In this document: positions 6,473 through 14,641 of the stretch, one piece after another
How the letters are laid out: each line of letters opens with the position of its first letter
Position numbering within the stretch: position 1 is the stretch's first letter
DNA from: an uncultured Clostridia bacterium
GTDB taxonomy: Bacteria > Bacillota > Clostridia > Oscillospirales > Oscillospiraceae
Reading direction: 5' to 3'
Length of the DNA: 37,052 nucleotides
Assembly: GCA_947058885.1 (NCBI GenBank)
Contig: CAMSIF010000012.1
Location: 1 to 37,052 of the forward strand
Translations under genes and position numbers: made by a program
The notes under the pieces: generated by a model
Told to the model about the DNA's origin: nothing
The model's database searches: none
The model's input: the letters and a program-made list of their open reading frames with translations, nothing else

Positions 6473-6829
6473 CTACCGCTTCTCCCCCGGCTTGAACACA
6501 AGCGCCGCCAGAAACCCAAACAGCACTGCCGCCGCGATACCTCCCGCCGCAGCCGTCAGACCGCCGGTCATAACCCCCAGCCAGCCCTTCTCCCCCACGG
6601 CCTTTGCCACACCCTTCGCCAGGTTAGAACCAAACCCCGTCAACGGCACGGCCGCTCCCGCACCGCCCCATTCCGCAATGGGCCCGTACACACCGATGGC
6701 CTCCAAAAATACGCCTGCTACCACAAACCCCGTCAAAATACGGGCAGGCGTCAGTTGGGTTTTGTCGATGAAAATCTGTCCGATGGCACATAGGATGCCG
6801 CCGCACAGGAACGCGTTCAGATATTGCAT
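6473..6829 (-). CDS. spoVAE: Stage V sporulation protein AE (SpoVAE/AEB)
   Basis: This small integral membrane protein, 118 aa from the ATG at 6829, belongs to the SpoVA complex. The complex moves dipicolinic acid into the forespore and releases it on germination, and it lies in the spore inner membrane. Three to four hydrophobic segments are visible (about residues 2-20, 30-55 and 85-110), with the family's Gly/Ala-rich GVYGPIAEWGGAGAAVPL loop in the middle. GGAGGAGG lies 8 nt before the chosen ATG. The frame also continues upstream to an ATG at 6856 inside the 54-bp palindromic element, but no SD supports that start. It follows spoVAD, from which it is separated by that element. Confidence 0.88.
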   Translation of the reverse strand: MQYLNAFLCGGILCAIGQIFIDKTQLTPARILTGFVVAGVFLEAIGVYGPIAEWGGAGAAVPLTGFGSNLAKGVAKAVGEKGWLGVMTGGLTAAAGGIAAAVLFGFLAALVFKPGEKR

Positions 6830-6851
6830 ACATAAGTCCTCCTCCTTTTTC

Positions 6852-6905
6852 GGCATACATACTTTTTCTTTTCGCGAAAAGAAAAAGTATCAAAAAGAAA
6901 AGCTG
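6852..6905. repeat. 54-bp palindromic element, copy 1 (spoVAD-spoVAE junction)
   Basis: This copy is identical over 54 bp to 31228-31281. The core at 6859-6890 is a perfect 32-bp palindrome whose centre is CGCG, flanked by TTTTC and GAAAA runs. On the minus strand it ends a few bases before the SD of spoVAE, and it supplies an ATG in frame with that gene. It looks like a dispersed REP- or MITE-like repeat. Confidence 0.85.
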
Positions 6906-6906
6906 A

Positions 6907-7914
6907 TCAGGCCTCTATCGTTACTGCGTGGCAAATCCCAGGTACGCTCTCCCCCTGGAAACTGCTCGTCGGTGACAGCAGCGCACCCGTCGGCGCGAAA
7001 AGCAGCTTCTTCCACCGTCCCTCCGCCATTTCCCGCAGCAAATACCCGCACAGCACCGACGCCGAACACCCGCACCCGCTGGCCCCCGCGTGCATGTCCT
7101 GCTTCTCAATGTCGTAGAGCAGCATCCCACAGTCCAGATAGTTCTCCCCCATCTCCACGCCATCCTGAGCAAAAAGGTCTATCACAATCTGATGCCCCAG
7201 CACACCCAAATCCCCGGTCAGCACCAAGTCATAGTCCTTCGGTCCGGTACCCGTGGCCGCAAAGTGGGCCGCGAGGCTGTCGTAAGCCGCCGGCGCCATC
7301 GCCGCCCCCATATTGTTCGCGTCGGTAACGCCCTTATCCACAATCTTCCCACAGGTGACAGTAGTAACCCTCGGCCCCTTCCCCTCCGCCCCGAGAATCA
7401 CGCACCCAGACGCCGTGGCTGTCCACTGTGCCGTAGGAGTCCGCTGATTCCCATACGGCACAGGCATCCGGTACTGCCTCTCCGCAGTACAGAAGTGACT
7501 GCTGGTCATTGCCCCCGCCCGCTCCGCGAAGCCCCCCGCAATCAGCAGCGACCCCAGCGCCAGAGACTCCCCCATCGTGGAGCAGGCCCCGTACAGGCCG
7601 TAGAAGGGGATGCCAAAATCCCGCAGGCCAAAAGATGTTCCAATACATTGGTTCAGCAAATCTCCCGCCAGGATATAGTCCAAATCCTCCGGTGACAAGG
7701 TAGCTTTCTCCAGGGCCTTGCTGAGAGCCATCTTCTGCATGGCGCTCTCTCCCTTTTCCCACGTCTTCTCCCCGAAAAAGCTGTCGTCGCTCAAATGGTC
7801 AAAGTACGCGGCCAGAGGCCCTTCCCCCTCCTGCTTCCCGCCTACGGCGGCGTGAGAGAGGATGACGCTGGGCCGTTCCAGGGCGACGGTCTGCCGCCCC
7901 AATCGTTTCTGCAT
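6907..7914 (-). CDS. spoVAD: Stage V sporulation protein AD (SpoVAD)
   Basis: The 335-aa protein has the length and thiolase-like fold pattern of SpoVAD, the dipicolinic-acid-binding peripheral subunit of the SpoVA channel in the spore inner membrane. Visible family features are LGRQTVALERPSVI at the N-terminus, the GLYGACSTMGESLALG segment near residue 115, SSHFCTAERQYRMPVPYGNQ near 150, and the HAGASGCGCSA stretch near 280. The start is ATG 7914 with GGAGG 9 nt upstream; the frame extends 17 codons further without support. spoVAC, which usually precedes it, is absent here: the gene upstream is the divergent hutH. spoVAE follows after the 54-bp palindromic element. Confidence 0.92.
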   Translation of the reverse strand: MQKRLGRQTVALERPSVILSHAAVGGKQEGEGPLAAYFDHLSDDSFFGEKTWEKGESAMQKMALSKALEKATLSPEDLDYILAGDLLNQCIGTSFGLRDFGIPFYGLYGACSTMGESLALGSLLIAGGFAERAGAMTSSHFCTAERQYRMPVPYGNQRTPTAQWTATASGCVILGAEGKGPRVTTVTCGKIVDKGVTDANNMGAAMAPAAYDSLAAHFAATGTGPKDYDLVLTGDLGVLGHQIVIDLFAQDGVEMGENYLDCGMLLYDIEKQDMHAGASGCGCSASVLCGYLLREMAEGRWKKLLFAPTGALLSPTSSFQGESVPGICHAVTIEA

Positions 7915-8086
7915 GGTCTCTCGCCTCCAAAAAAACCAAATCCGGGATATTTCCCGTGCTGTCACCCAGTATGCGCAATTTTAACAAGAATATCCCACCG
8001 CCGCCGGATAAAGCTGTTCACTTCTTATACATTAATTCATTACTTGACTAAATTGTTATATATTTTTTGTTTTTCAGCGAAAATTA

Positions 8087-8114
8087 TTGACAAATCATCG
8101 ACGAATTATATAAT
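8087..8114 (+). promoter_or_regulatory. Promoter of the hut operon
   Basis: A perfect -35 TTGACA (8087-8092) and a perfect -10 TATAAT (8109-8114) are separated by 16 nt. The predicted start is near 8121, about 50 nt before the hutH ATG. A second, weaker TTGACT lies upstream at 8044. The AT-rich 255-bp divergent region must also hold the spoVAD promoter, which I could not assign. Confidence 0.75.
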
Positions 8115-8121
8115 GACAATA

Positions 8122-8144
8122 TACCATTTTGCACATACATGGTA
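8122..8144. promoter_or_regulatory. Candidate operator over the hut transcription start
   Basis: TACCAT (8122-8127) and ATGGTA (8139-8144) form a perfect inverted repeat with an 11-nt gap, at about +1 to +24 of the predicted hut transcript. This is a suitable place for a repressor to block the operon until histidine or urocanate appears. No regulator gene is next to the operon, so the protein that reads the site is unknown. Confidence 0.4.
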
Positions 8145-8169
8145 CACCAAAAATTATGGGGGATACGAT

Positions 8170-9693
8170 ATGATTGCAATTGACGGAAAGAGCCTTACCT
8201 TGGAACAGGTCATCGCCGCCGCCCGGAGCGGCGAGCTCGTGGAACTGACACAGGAATCCAGAGAGGCTATCAATAAAACCCGCGCCTATGTAGACAAAAA
8301 GCTGGCGGAAAAGGCGGTGGTCTACGGTCTCACCACCGGCTTCGGAAAATTCTCCGATACCTTTGTCCCCGAGGACCAGACTGCCGCCCTCCAGCGGAAT
8401 CTGATTATCAGCCATTCCTGTGCCATGGGCCAGCCCCTCCCCACAGAAGTGGTCCGCGCCGCCATGCTGCTGCGCTGCAACGCCTTGGCCCGGGGGAACT
8501 CCGGCATCCGCCTGAGCACTATCGAGACCATGCTGAATATGCTCAACAAAGGCGTTCATCCCATTGTTCCGGAGAAGGGTTCCCTTGGCGCCAGCGGCGA
8601 CCTGGCTCCCCTGGCCCATCTGGTGCTGGTGATGCTGGGCGAGGGCGAAGCTGAATACCAGGGCCGGCGTATGCCGGGCAGAGAGGCCATGGAGACCGCC
8701 GGAATCCCAACAATTGAGTTGGCGGCCAAGGAGGGCCTTGCCCTCATCAACGGTACCCAGATTATGACAGCCATCGCCTGCAACGTTCTCTGGGATGCCT
8801 TCCATCTGTCCAAGACGGCGGACATTGCCGCCGCCATGACCTGCGAGGCCCAGCTGGGCATCAAAAAGGCCTTTGACCACAAGGTCCACGCCGCCCGGGG
8901 CCACAGAGGCCAGCAGGAGTGCGCGAAAAACCTGCTGCAAATTCTGGAGGACAGCAAGCTGGCTATGGAGCTGAACCCCGACAAGGTCCAGGACGCCTAC
9001 TCCATTCGCTGCGTGCCCCAGATTCACGGCGCCAGCCGGGACGCCATTGAGTACGTCCGCGGAGTGCTCTCCAACGAGATTAACGCCGTCACCGACAATC
9101 CCATCATTTTCCCCGACGAGGACGAGGCCATTTCCGGCGGCAACTTCCACGGCCAGCCGGTAGCCCTGGCGATGGACTTTTTGGGTATCGCTCTGGCGGA
9201 GTTCGCCAACGTGTCCGAGCGGCGCATTGAACGCCTGGTGAACCCCTCCCTCTCCAACGGCCTGCCCGCCTTTTTGACCAAGCACGGCGGCGTCCATTCC
9301 GGATTTATGATTGCCCAGTACTCCGCCGCCTCCATGGTGAGCGAGAGCAAGGTCTACGCCCACCCCGCCTCTGTGGATTCCATCCCCTCCTCCGCCGGGC
9401 AGGAGGACCACGTGAGCATGGGTACTACCGCCGCCCGCAAGGCCCGCATGATTTTGGACAACAGCCGGAAAGTACTCGCCATTGAGCTCTTTGCCGCCGC
9501 CCAGGCCCTCTGGCTCCGGGGCGAGGACCAGCTCTCGCCCGCTACCAGGGCGGTCTACGACCGTATCCGCCAGGACGTGCCTCCCATCGACGAGGATGTC
9601 GTGATGCATCCGCTGATGGTCCGCTGTGAGGAAATGATTGCGGCGGGTGAAATTGTGAAGGCCGCTGAGAGCGTCTGTGGAGAACTGCGCTAA
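8170..9693 (+). CDS. hutH: Histidine ammonia-lyase
   Basis: This enzyme removes ammonia from L-histidine to give urocanate, the first step of histidine degradation. From the ATG at 8170 it is 507 aa, the normal size. The self-forming MIO cofactor triad Ala-Ser-Gly is at residues 141-143, inside GSLGASGDLAPLAHL. Other conserved parts are VYGLTTGFGKF near residue 51 and TDNPIIF with GGNFHGQP in the second half. The frame is open further upstream, but GGGGGATACGAT before this ATG and the promoter position favour it. It is the first gene of a five-gene operon in catabolic order, with 28 nt to hutU. The long frame antisense to it is a composition shadow. Confidence 0.97.
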   Translation: MIAIDGKSLTLEQVIAAARSGELVELTQESREAINKTRAYVDKKLAEKAVVYGLTTGFGKFSDTFVPEDQTAALQRNLIISHSCAMGQPLPTEVVRAAMLLRCNALARGNSGIRLSTIETMLNMLNKGVHPIVPEKGSLGASGDLAPLAHLVLVMLGEGEAEYQGRRMPGREAMETAGIPTIELAAKEGLALINGTQIMTAIACNVLWDAFHLSKTADIAAAMTCEAQLGIKKAFDHKVHAARGHRGQQECAKNLLQILEDSKLAMELNPDKVQDAYSIRCVPQIHGASRDAIEYVRGVLSNEINAVTDNPIIFPDEDEAISGGNFHGQPVALAMDFLGIALAEFANVSERRIERLVNPSLSNGLPAFLTKHGGVHSGFMIAQYSAASMVSESKVYAHPASVDSIPSSAGQEDHVSMGTTAARKARMILDNSRKVLAIELFAAAQALWLRGEDQLSPATRAVYDRIRQDVPPIDEDVVMHPLMVRCEEMIAAGEIVKAAESVCGELR

Positions 9694-9721
9694 GTGAATG
9701 CTTTGAATAGGAGAAGGAAAT

Positions 9722-11740
9722 ATGCTGACTAACCAAGAAATCGCCAACGCCATGACCATCAAGCTGGAGGGCGGCCTCCCGGCATACCCCGCCTTTGAAG
9801 AGGGGATCCGCCGGGCCCCGGACCGGGGCTTCCGGCTGACCCAGGAGCAGACCAAGCTGGCTCTGCGCAACGCCCTGCGGTATGTGCCCGAGGAGCTCCA
9901 CGAGCAGCTGGCCCCGGAATTTCTGGAGGAGCTGCGTACCCGGGGCCGCATCTACGCCTACCGCTTCCGCCCCGAGGGCCGTATCTACGGCAAACCTATT
10001 GATGAATACAAGGGTAAATGCGTGGAGGGCAAAGCCTTCCAGGTGATGATTGACAATAACCTGGACTTTGACGTAGCCCTTTATCCCTATGAGCTGACCA
10101 CCTACGGCGAGACTGGCCAGGTCTGCCAGAACTGGCTCCAGTACCGCCTGATTAAAAAGTACTTAGAAGAACTGACAGAGGACCAGACCCTGGTGGTTGA
10201 GTCCGGCCATCCGGTGGGACTCTTCCCCTCCCGGCCCGAAGCGCCCCGGGTTATTATCACCAACGCCCTGATGGTGGGTCTCTTTGACAACATCGACGAC
10301 TGGGAAATCGCCGAGGAGCTGGGCGTGGCGAACTACGGTCAGATGACCGCCGGCGGCTGGATGTACATCGGCCCCCAGGGTATCGTTCACGGCACCTTCA
10401 ACACCATTCTCGGCGCGGGACGCAAGTTCCTGGGCATTGACCCTATGGGCGACCTGCGGGGCCACACCTTCGTTTCCTCCGGCCTGGGCGGCATGAGCGG
10501 CGCGCAGCCCAAGGCCGCCAATATCGCCAACGCCGTGGGTATCTTCGCGGAGGTGGACCTCTCCCGCATTGAAACCCGCCACAGCCAAGGCTGGGTGGAC
10601 GTGGTGGAATCCGATCTGGCGAAAGTCTTCGCTACCGCAAAGGACTATCTGGACCGTAAAGAGGGCGTCAGCATTGCCTACCACGGCAACATCGTGGACC
10701 TGCTGGAGTACGCCGCCGCCCACGATTTCAAAATCGACCTCCTCAGCGACCAGACCTCCTGCCACAACGCCTATAACGGCGGCTACTGTCCCGTTGGGAT
10801 GACCTTCGAGGAGCGCACAGAGCTGCTTCACAGCGACCGGGAGCAGTTCCGCCGCCGGGTGGACGAAACCCTCCACCGCCACTTTGAGGTCATCAAACGC
10901 CTCACCGCAAAGGGTACCTATTTCTTTGACTACGGTAATTCCTTCATGAAAGCCATCTATGACAGCGGCGTGAAGGAGATTTCCAAAAACGGCGTGGACG
11001 AGAAAGACGGCTTCATCTGGCCCTCCTATGTGGAGGACATTATGGGACCCATGCTCTTTGACTACGGCTACGGTCCCTTCCGGTGGGTGTGCCTCTCCGG
11101 CAAGCCCGAAGACCTGCACAGGACCGACGAGGCCGCTATGGGCTGCATCAATCCGGAGCGGCGCTTCCAGGACCGGGACAACTATATCTGGGTCCGGGAC
11201 GCGGAGAAAAACCGCCTGGTGGTGGGCACCCAAGCCCGTATCCTCTACCAGGACGCCGAGGGCCGGCGGGACATTGCCCTGAAATTCAACGAACTGGTAC
11301 GCCGTGGCGAGATTGGCCCCGTGATGATTGGCCGGGACCACCACGACGTCTCCGGCACCGACTCCCCCTTCCGGGAGACCAGCAATATCAAGGACGGCTC
11401 CAACATGATGGCGGACATGGCGGTGCAGTGCTTCGCCGGCAACGCCGCCCGGGGCATGAGCCTTTGCGCCCTCCACAACGGCGGCGGCGTCGGCATCGGC
11501 AAGGCCATCAACGGCGGCTTCGGTCTGGTGCTGGACGGCAGCAAGCGGGTGGATGAGGTGATTCGTTCCGCCATGATGTGGGATGTAATGGGCGGCGTGG
11601 CCCGGCGGAACTGGGCCCGGAACGAGGCGTCTATCGAGACGTCCGCCCGGTATAATCAGACCTACGGCGACAGGGGACAGATTACCATCCCCTATCTGGC
11701 TAATGACGAATTGATTAATCGACTTGTGGAGGGAAAATAA
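9722..11740 (+). CDS. hutU: Urocanate hydratase, long form
   Basis: The enzyme adds water to urocanate, using tightly bound NAD+, to give imidazolonepropionate. At 672 aa it is the longer type of urocanase; classic proteobacterial HutU is about 550 aa. Family segments seen include SGHPVGLFPSRPEAPRV near residue 160, YGQMTAGGWMYIGPQGI near 207, the Gly-rich SSGLGGMSGAQPKAA near 252, and NGGGVGIGKAINGGFG near 588. The SD GGAGAAGGAA lies directly before the ATG. It follows hutH by 28 nt and overlaps the ftcD leader, so the order matches the pathway. Confidence 0.97.
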   Translation: MLTNQEIANAMTIKLEGGLPAYPAFEEGIRRAPDRGFRLTQEQTKLALRNALRYVPEELHEQLAPEFLEELRTRGRIYAYRFRPEGRIYGKPIDEYKGKCVEGKAFQVMIDNNLDFDVALYPYELTTYGETGQVCQNWLQYRLIKKYLEELTEDQTLVVESGHPVGLFPSRPEAPRVIITNALMVGLFDNIDDWEIAEELGVANYGQMTAGGWMYIGPQGIVHGTFNTILGAGRKFLGIDPMGDLRGHTFVSSGLGGMSGAQPKAANIANAVGIFAEVDLSRIETRHSQGWVDVVESDLAKVFATAKDYLDRKEGVSIAYHGNIVDLLEYAAAHDFKIDLLSDQTSCHNAYNGGYCPVGMTFEERTELLHSDREQFRRRVDETLHRHFEVIKRLTAKGTYFFDYGNSFMKAIYDSGVKEISKNGVDEKDGFIWPSYVEDIMGPMLFDYGYGPFRWVCLSGKPEDLHRTDEAAMGCINPERRFQDRDNYIWVRDAEKNRLVVGTQARILYQDAEGRRDIALKFNELVRRGEIGPVMIGRDHHDVSGTDSPFRETSNIKDGSNMMADMAVQCFAGNAARGMSLCALHNGGGVGIGKAINGGFGLVLDGSKRVDEVIRSAMMWDVMGGVARRNWARNEASIETSARYNQTYGDRGQITIPYLANDELINRLVEGK

Positions 11741-11741
11741 T

Positions 11742-12638
11742 ATGGCCAAATTAGTTGAGTGCATCCCCAACATCAGCGAGGGGAGAAGAACGGACGTTAT
11801 CGAGGCGGTGGTGGACCAGGTCCGGCAGACGGCGGGAGTTACCCTGCTGGACTACAGCTCCGATGCCAGCCACAACCGCACCGTTATCACCTTCCTGGGC
11901 AGTCCCGAAGGCGTGGAGAACGCCGCCGTGGCCCTGGCAAAGAAGGCTGCGGAACTCATCGACCTCACCCAGCACCAGGGAGAGCATCCCCGGATGGGCG
12001 CGGTGGACGTGGTGCCCTTTGTGCCGGTGAAGGATATCACCAAGGAGGAATGCGTAGAGCTTTCCAAGCAGGTGGGCCGGCGCATCTGGGAGGAGGCCAA
12101 AATGCCGGTATTCCTCTATGAGGACTCCGCCAGCGCACCCCACCGGGTAAATCTGGCCAGCGTCCGGAAGGGACAGTTTGAGGGCATGGCGGAAAAGGTG
12201 CTCCAGCCGGAGTGGGAGCCGGATTTCGGCGGCAGGACCATCCATCCCACCGCGGGCGTGGTGGCCGTTGGCGCGCGGATGCCTCTCATCGCCTACAACA
12301 TCAACCTTAACACCAGCGACCTCTCCATCGCCTCCGCTATTGCCAAAATCATTCGCCGGTCCAACGGCGGCTTCGACTGTGTAAAGGCTCTGGGCGTGAT
12401 GCTGGAGGAGCGGAACATCGCCCAGGTGTCCATCAACATGACCGATTTCAACCGGACCCCTCTCTACCGGGTGGTGGAGCTGGTGAAGGCCGAGGCCAAA
12501 CGCTGGGGCGTCACCGTGGTGGGCACCGAAGTGGTGGGACTCACCCCCATGGACGCGCTTCTCGACGCGGCGGAATACTACCTGCAAATTGAGAACTTTG
12601 ACAAGAAAAAGCAGGTCCTCGAAAATTACATCCTGTAA
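11742..12638 (+). CDS. ftcD: Glutamate formimidoyltransferase (single-domain)
   Basis: The enzyme transfers the formimino group of N-formimino-glutamate to tetrahydrofolate, giving glutamate and 5-formimino-THF. The 298-aa protein starts MAKLVECIPNISEGR, the classic N-terminus of the family, and contains GEHPRMGAVDVVPFVP near residue 78. The cyclodeaminase half that is fused in the mammalian enzyme is absent here and is supplied by the separate fchA at the operon's end. The chosen ATG, one base past the hutU stop, has GGAGG 9 nt upstream inside the hutU end, which suggests coupled translation. Using this route instead of HutG saves the one-carbon unit for folate metabolism. Confidence 0.96.
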   Translation: MAKLVECIPNISEGRRTDVIEAVVDQVRQTAGVTLLDYSSDASHNRTVITFLGSPEGVENAAVALAKKAAELIDLTQHQGEHPRMGAVDVVPFVPVKDITKEECVELSKQVGRRIWEEAKMPVFLYEDSASAPHRVNLASVRKGQFEGMAEKVLQPEWEPDFGGRTIHPTAGVVAVGARMPLIAYNINLNTSDLSIASAIAKIIRRSNGGFDCVKALGVMLEERNIAQVSINMTDFNRTPLYRVVELVKAEAKRWGVTVVGTEVVGLTPMDALLDAAEYYLQIENFDKKKQVLENYIL

Positions 12639-12647
12639 GGTGACGCC

Positions 12648-13883
12648 ATGCTGCTGATAAAAAATATCGGCGTCCTGCAAACCCCGGCGGGCAGTTTCGC
12701 CCACCGGGGTCCCCAGCAGGGCCAAAACCTGAAGCTATGCAACGCCGCCGTTTTAGTGGAGGACGGGAAAATCCGGTCCATTACTGCGGATGGCCAGCTC
12801 CCGGAAGGAGCCGGACGGGCGGAGACAGTCCTGGACGCCGCCTGCCGGCTGGCTACGCCGGGACTTATCGACTGTCACACCCACATGGTCTTCGGCGGCT
12901 ACCGCCAGGGCGAGATCCCCTTGAAACTGCAAGGGGCCGGATATCTGGACATCCTAAGAGCCGGAGGCGGCATCCTGGATACGGTTGGCAAAACCCGTGC
13001 CGCTGCGGAGGACGAACTCTTCGAGAAGTCTATGGGCTTTCTGGATGAGATGCTGGCCTTGGGGATCACGTCTGTAGAATCCAAGAGCGGCTACGGCCTG
13101 GACCAGGAGAATGAGCTCAAACAGCTCCAGGTCAACCGGCGCCTGCAAGAGGCCCACAAAATGGACGTAGTCTCCACCTTCCTGGGGGCCCACGCCATCC
13201 CGCCGGAGTACGCGGGCCGGGCGGACGCCTACATTGACATGCTCTGCGCCAGCGTACTGCCTATAGTGGCGGAGGAAAAGCTTGCCGGTTTCTGCGACGT
13301 ATTCTGCGAAACCGGGGTTTTTGACGTACCCCAGAGCCGGAAAATGCTGCAAGCCGCTCAGAAGCTGGGCCTGCGCGCCCGCATCCACGCAGACGAAATT
13401 GACGAGATTGGCGGCGCGGCCTTGGCGGGAGAGCTCTGCGCGGTGTCGGCGGAGCATCTTATCGCCACCGGAGACCGGGGCATGTCCGCTATGGCGGAAG
13501 CGGGCGTTATCGCGGACCTTCTGCCGGGCACCTCCTTCTATCTGGGCAAGACCTACGCTCCGGCCCGGGAGATGATTGCCCGGGGAATTCCTGTCGCGAT
13601 TGCCTCGGACTTCAATCCTGGTTCCTGTCCGTCCCTGAACCTCCAGCTGGCTATGTGCATGGGATACCTCAAGTACCGCATGACTCCGGAGGAAGTTCTC
13701 ACGGCGGTGACCGTCAACGCCGCCTGCTCTCTGGGTTTGGAGGCCCGTGTGGGTACTCTGGAGGAGGGCAAGCAGGCGGATATTGTCCTCTGGAACGCCC
13801 CGGATATGGAAATGCTGGTGTACCGCTTCGGCAGTAATCTGGCGGAAACGGTCATCAAAAACGGAGAGGTAGTGAAAGCATGA
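12648..13883 (+). CDS. hutI: Imidazolonepropionase
   Basis: This amidohydrolase opens the ring of imidazolonepropionate to give N-formimino-L-glutamate. The 411-aa length is standard. The metal-binding HxH is in DCHTHMVFGGYR near residues 75-86. The histidine of HADEIDEIGG lies near residue 247, and SDFNPGSCPS near 320 carries the conserved Asp. AAGGTG lies 5 nt before the ATG, 9 nt after the ftcD stop. Its TGA overlaps the fchA start as ATGA. In the pathway the step comes before FtcD, although the gene comes after. Confidence 0.97.
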   Translation: MLLIKNIGVLQTPAGSFAHRGPQQGQNLKLCNAAVLVEDGKIRSITADGQLPEGAGRAETVLDAACRLATPGLIDCHTHMVFGGYRQGEIPLKLQGAGYLDILRAGGGILDTVGKTRAAAEDELFEKSMGFLDEMLALGITSVESKSGYGLDQENELKQLQVNRRLQEAHKMDVVSTFLGAHAIPPEYAGRADAYIDMLCASVLPIVAEEKLAGFCDVFCETGVFDVPQSRKMLQAAQKLGLRARIHADEIDEIGGAALAGELCAVSAEHLIATGDRGMSAMAEAGVIADLLPGTSFYLGKTYAPAREMIARGIPVAIASDFNPGSCPSLNLQLAMCMGYLKYRMTPEEVLTAVTVNAACSLGLEARVGTLEEGKQADIVLWNAPDMEMLVYRFGSNLAETVIKNGEVVKA

Positions 13884-14512
13884 AACTGACGGAAATGACG
13901 GTAAACACCTATCTGGACACCATGGCCTCCGACGCCCCCGCCCCTGGCGGCGGCAGCGCGTCGGCCCTTTGCGGGGCTCAGGGCGCGGGACTGGTTACCA
14001 TGGTGGCGGGACTCACCGTTGGATCAAAAAAGTACGCGGACTACAGAGAACGCTGCCAGGAAACGCTGAATAAAGGCCTGCCCTATGTTTCCAGCCTGAC
14101 GGCGCAGATTGACCGGGACACAGACGCCTTTAACCTGGTCTCCGCCGCCTTCAAGATGCCGAAAAACACCGATGAGGAGCGTTCCGCACGCTCCCAGGCT
14201 ATTCAGGCGGGCACTCTGGCCTCCACCGAGGCGCCCTTGGAGACCATGCGGCTCTGCCTCGCCGCGCTGCGTAACGCGGAAACCCTCCTGGCGGGCTTTA
14301 ACGCCAGCGCGGCAAGCGATTTGGGCGTGGCTGCCCTGGACCTGCTGGCGGCGGTAAAGGGCGCGTGGCTGAATGTGCTTATCAATATTGGCAGCCTGAA
14401 GGACCGGGAAAAGGCGGAGAGCTTCCGGCGGGAAGGCGAAGAGGTTCTCCGGGAGGCGGAGACCCTGGCCAACGGTATTTACGCGGAAGTGGAGAAGATG
14501 ATTCAAGAATAA
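13880..14512 (+). CDS. fchA: Formimidoyltetrahydrofolate cyclodeaminase
   Basis: The enzyme converts 5-formimino-THF to 5,10-methenyl-THF plus ammonia, finishing the transfer of the histidine one-carbon unit to folate. The protein is 210 aa, as usual for the stand-alone form. The N-terminal signature DAPAPGGGSASALCGAQG at residues 15-32 and the repeating Ala-rich helices (helical-bundle fold) identify it. Its ATG overlaps the hutI stop by 4 nt (ATGA), so translation is coupled. It is the last gene of the hut operon and is followed by a strong terminator. Confidence 0.95.
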   Translation: MKLTEMTVNTYLDTMASDAPAPGGGSASALCGAQGAGLVTMVAGLTVGSKKYADYRERCQETLNKGLPYVSSLTAQIDRDTDAFNLVSAAFKMPKNTDEERSARSQAIQAGTLASTEAPLETMRLCLAALRNAETLLAGFNASAASDLGVAALDLLAAVKGAWLNVLINIGSLKDREKAESFRREGEEVLREAETLANGIYAEVEKMIQE

Positions 14513-14520
14513 CGCGGACA

Positions 14521-14558
14521 AAAAGGCCGCACGGGCTGTAACAACCGTGCGGCCTTTT
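14521..14558 (+). terminator. Terminator of the hut operon
   Basis: AAAAGGCCGCACGG (14521-14534) pairs with CCGTGCGGCCTTTT (14545-14558) around a 10-nt loop, 9 nt after the fchA stop, and ends in a T run. Confidence 0.85.
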
Positions 14559-14641
14559 ATTTTCCCCAGCGACAGGATTTGATTCCATTTGCGATGGACA
14601 AGCCGTAAAATGGAAAAAACCGTGGAAAAGGGGAAATGACT

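Noticed and set aside
8095-11773. Very long antisense frames (618 and 536 codons) opposite hutH and hutU
   Set aside because: They are shadows of GC-rich coding sequence; the Gly/His/Val-rich translations match no domain and both plus-strand genes are certain.
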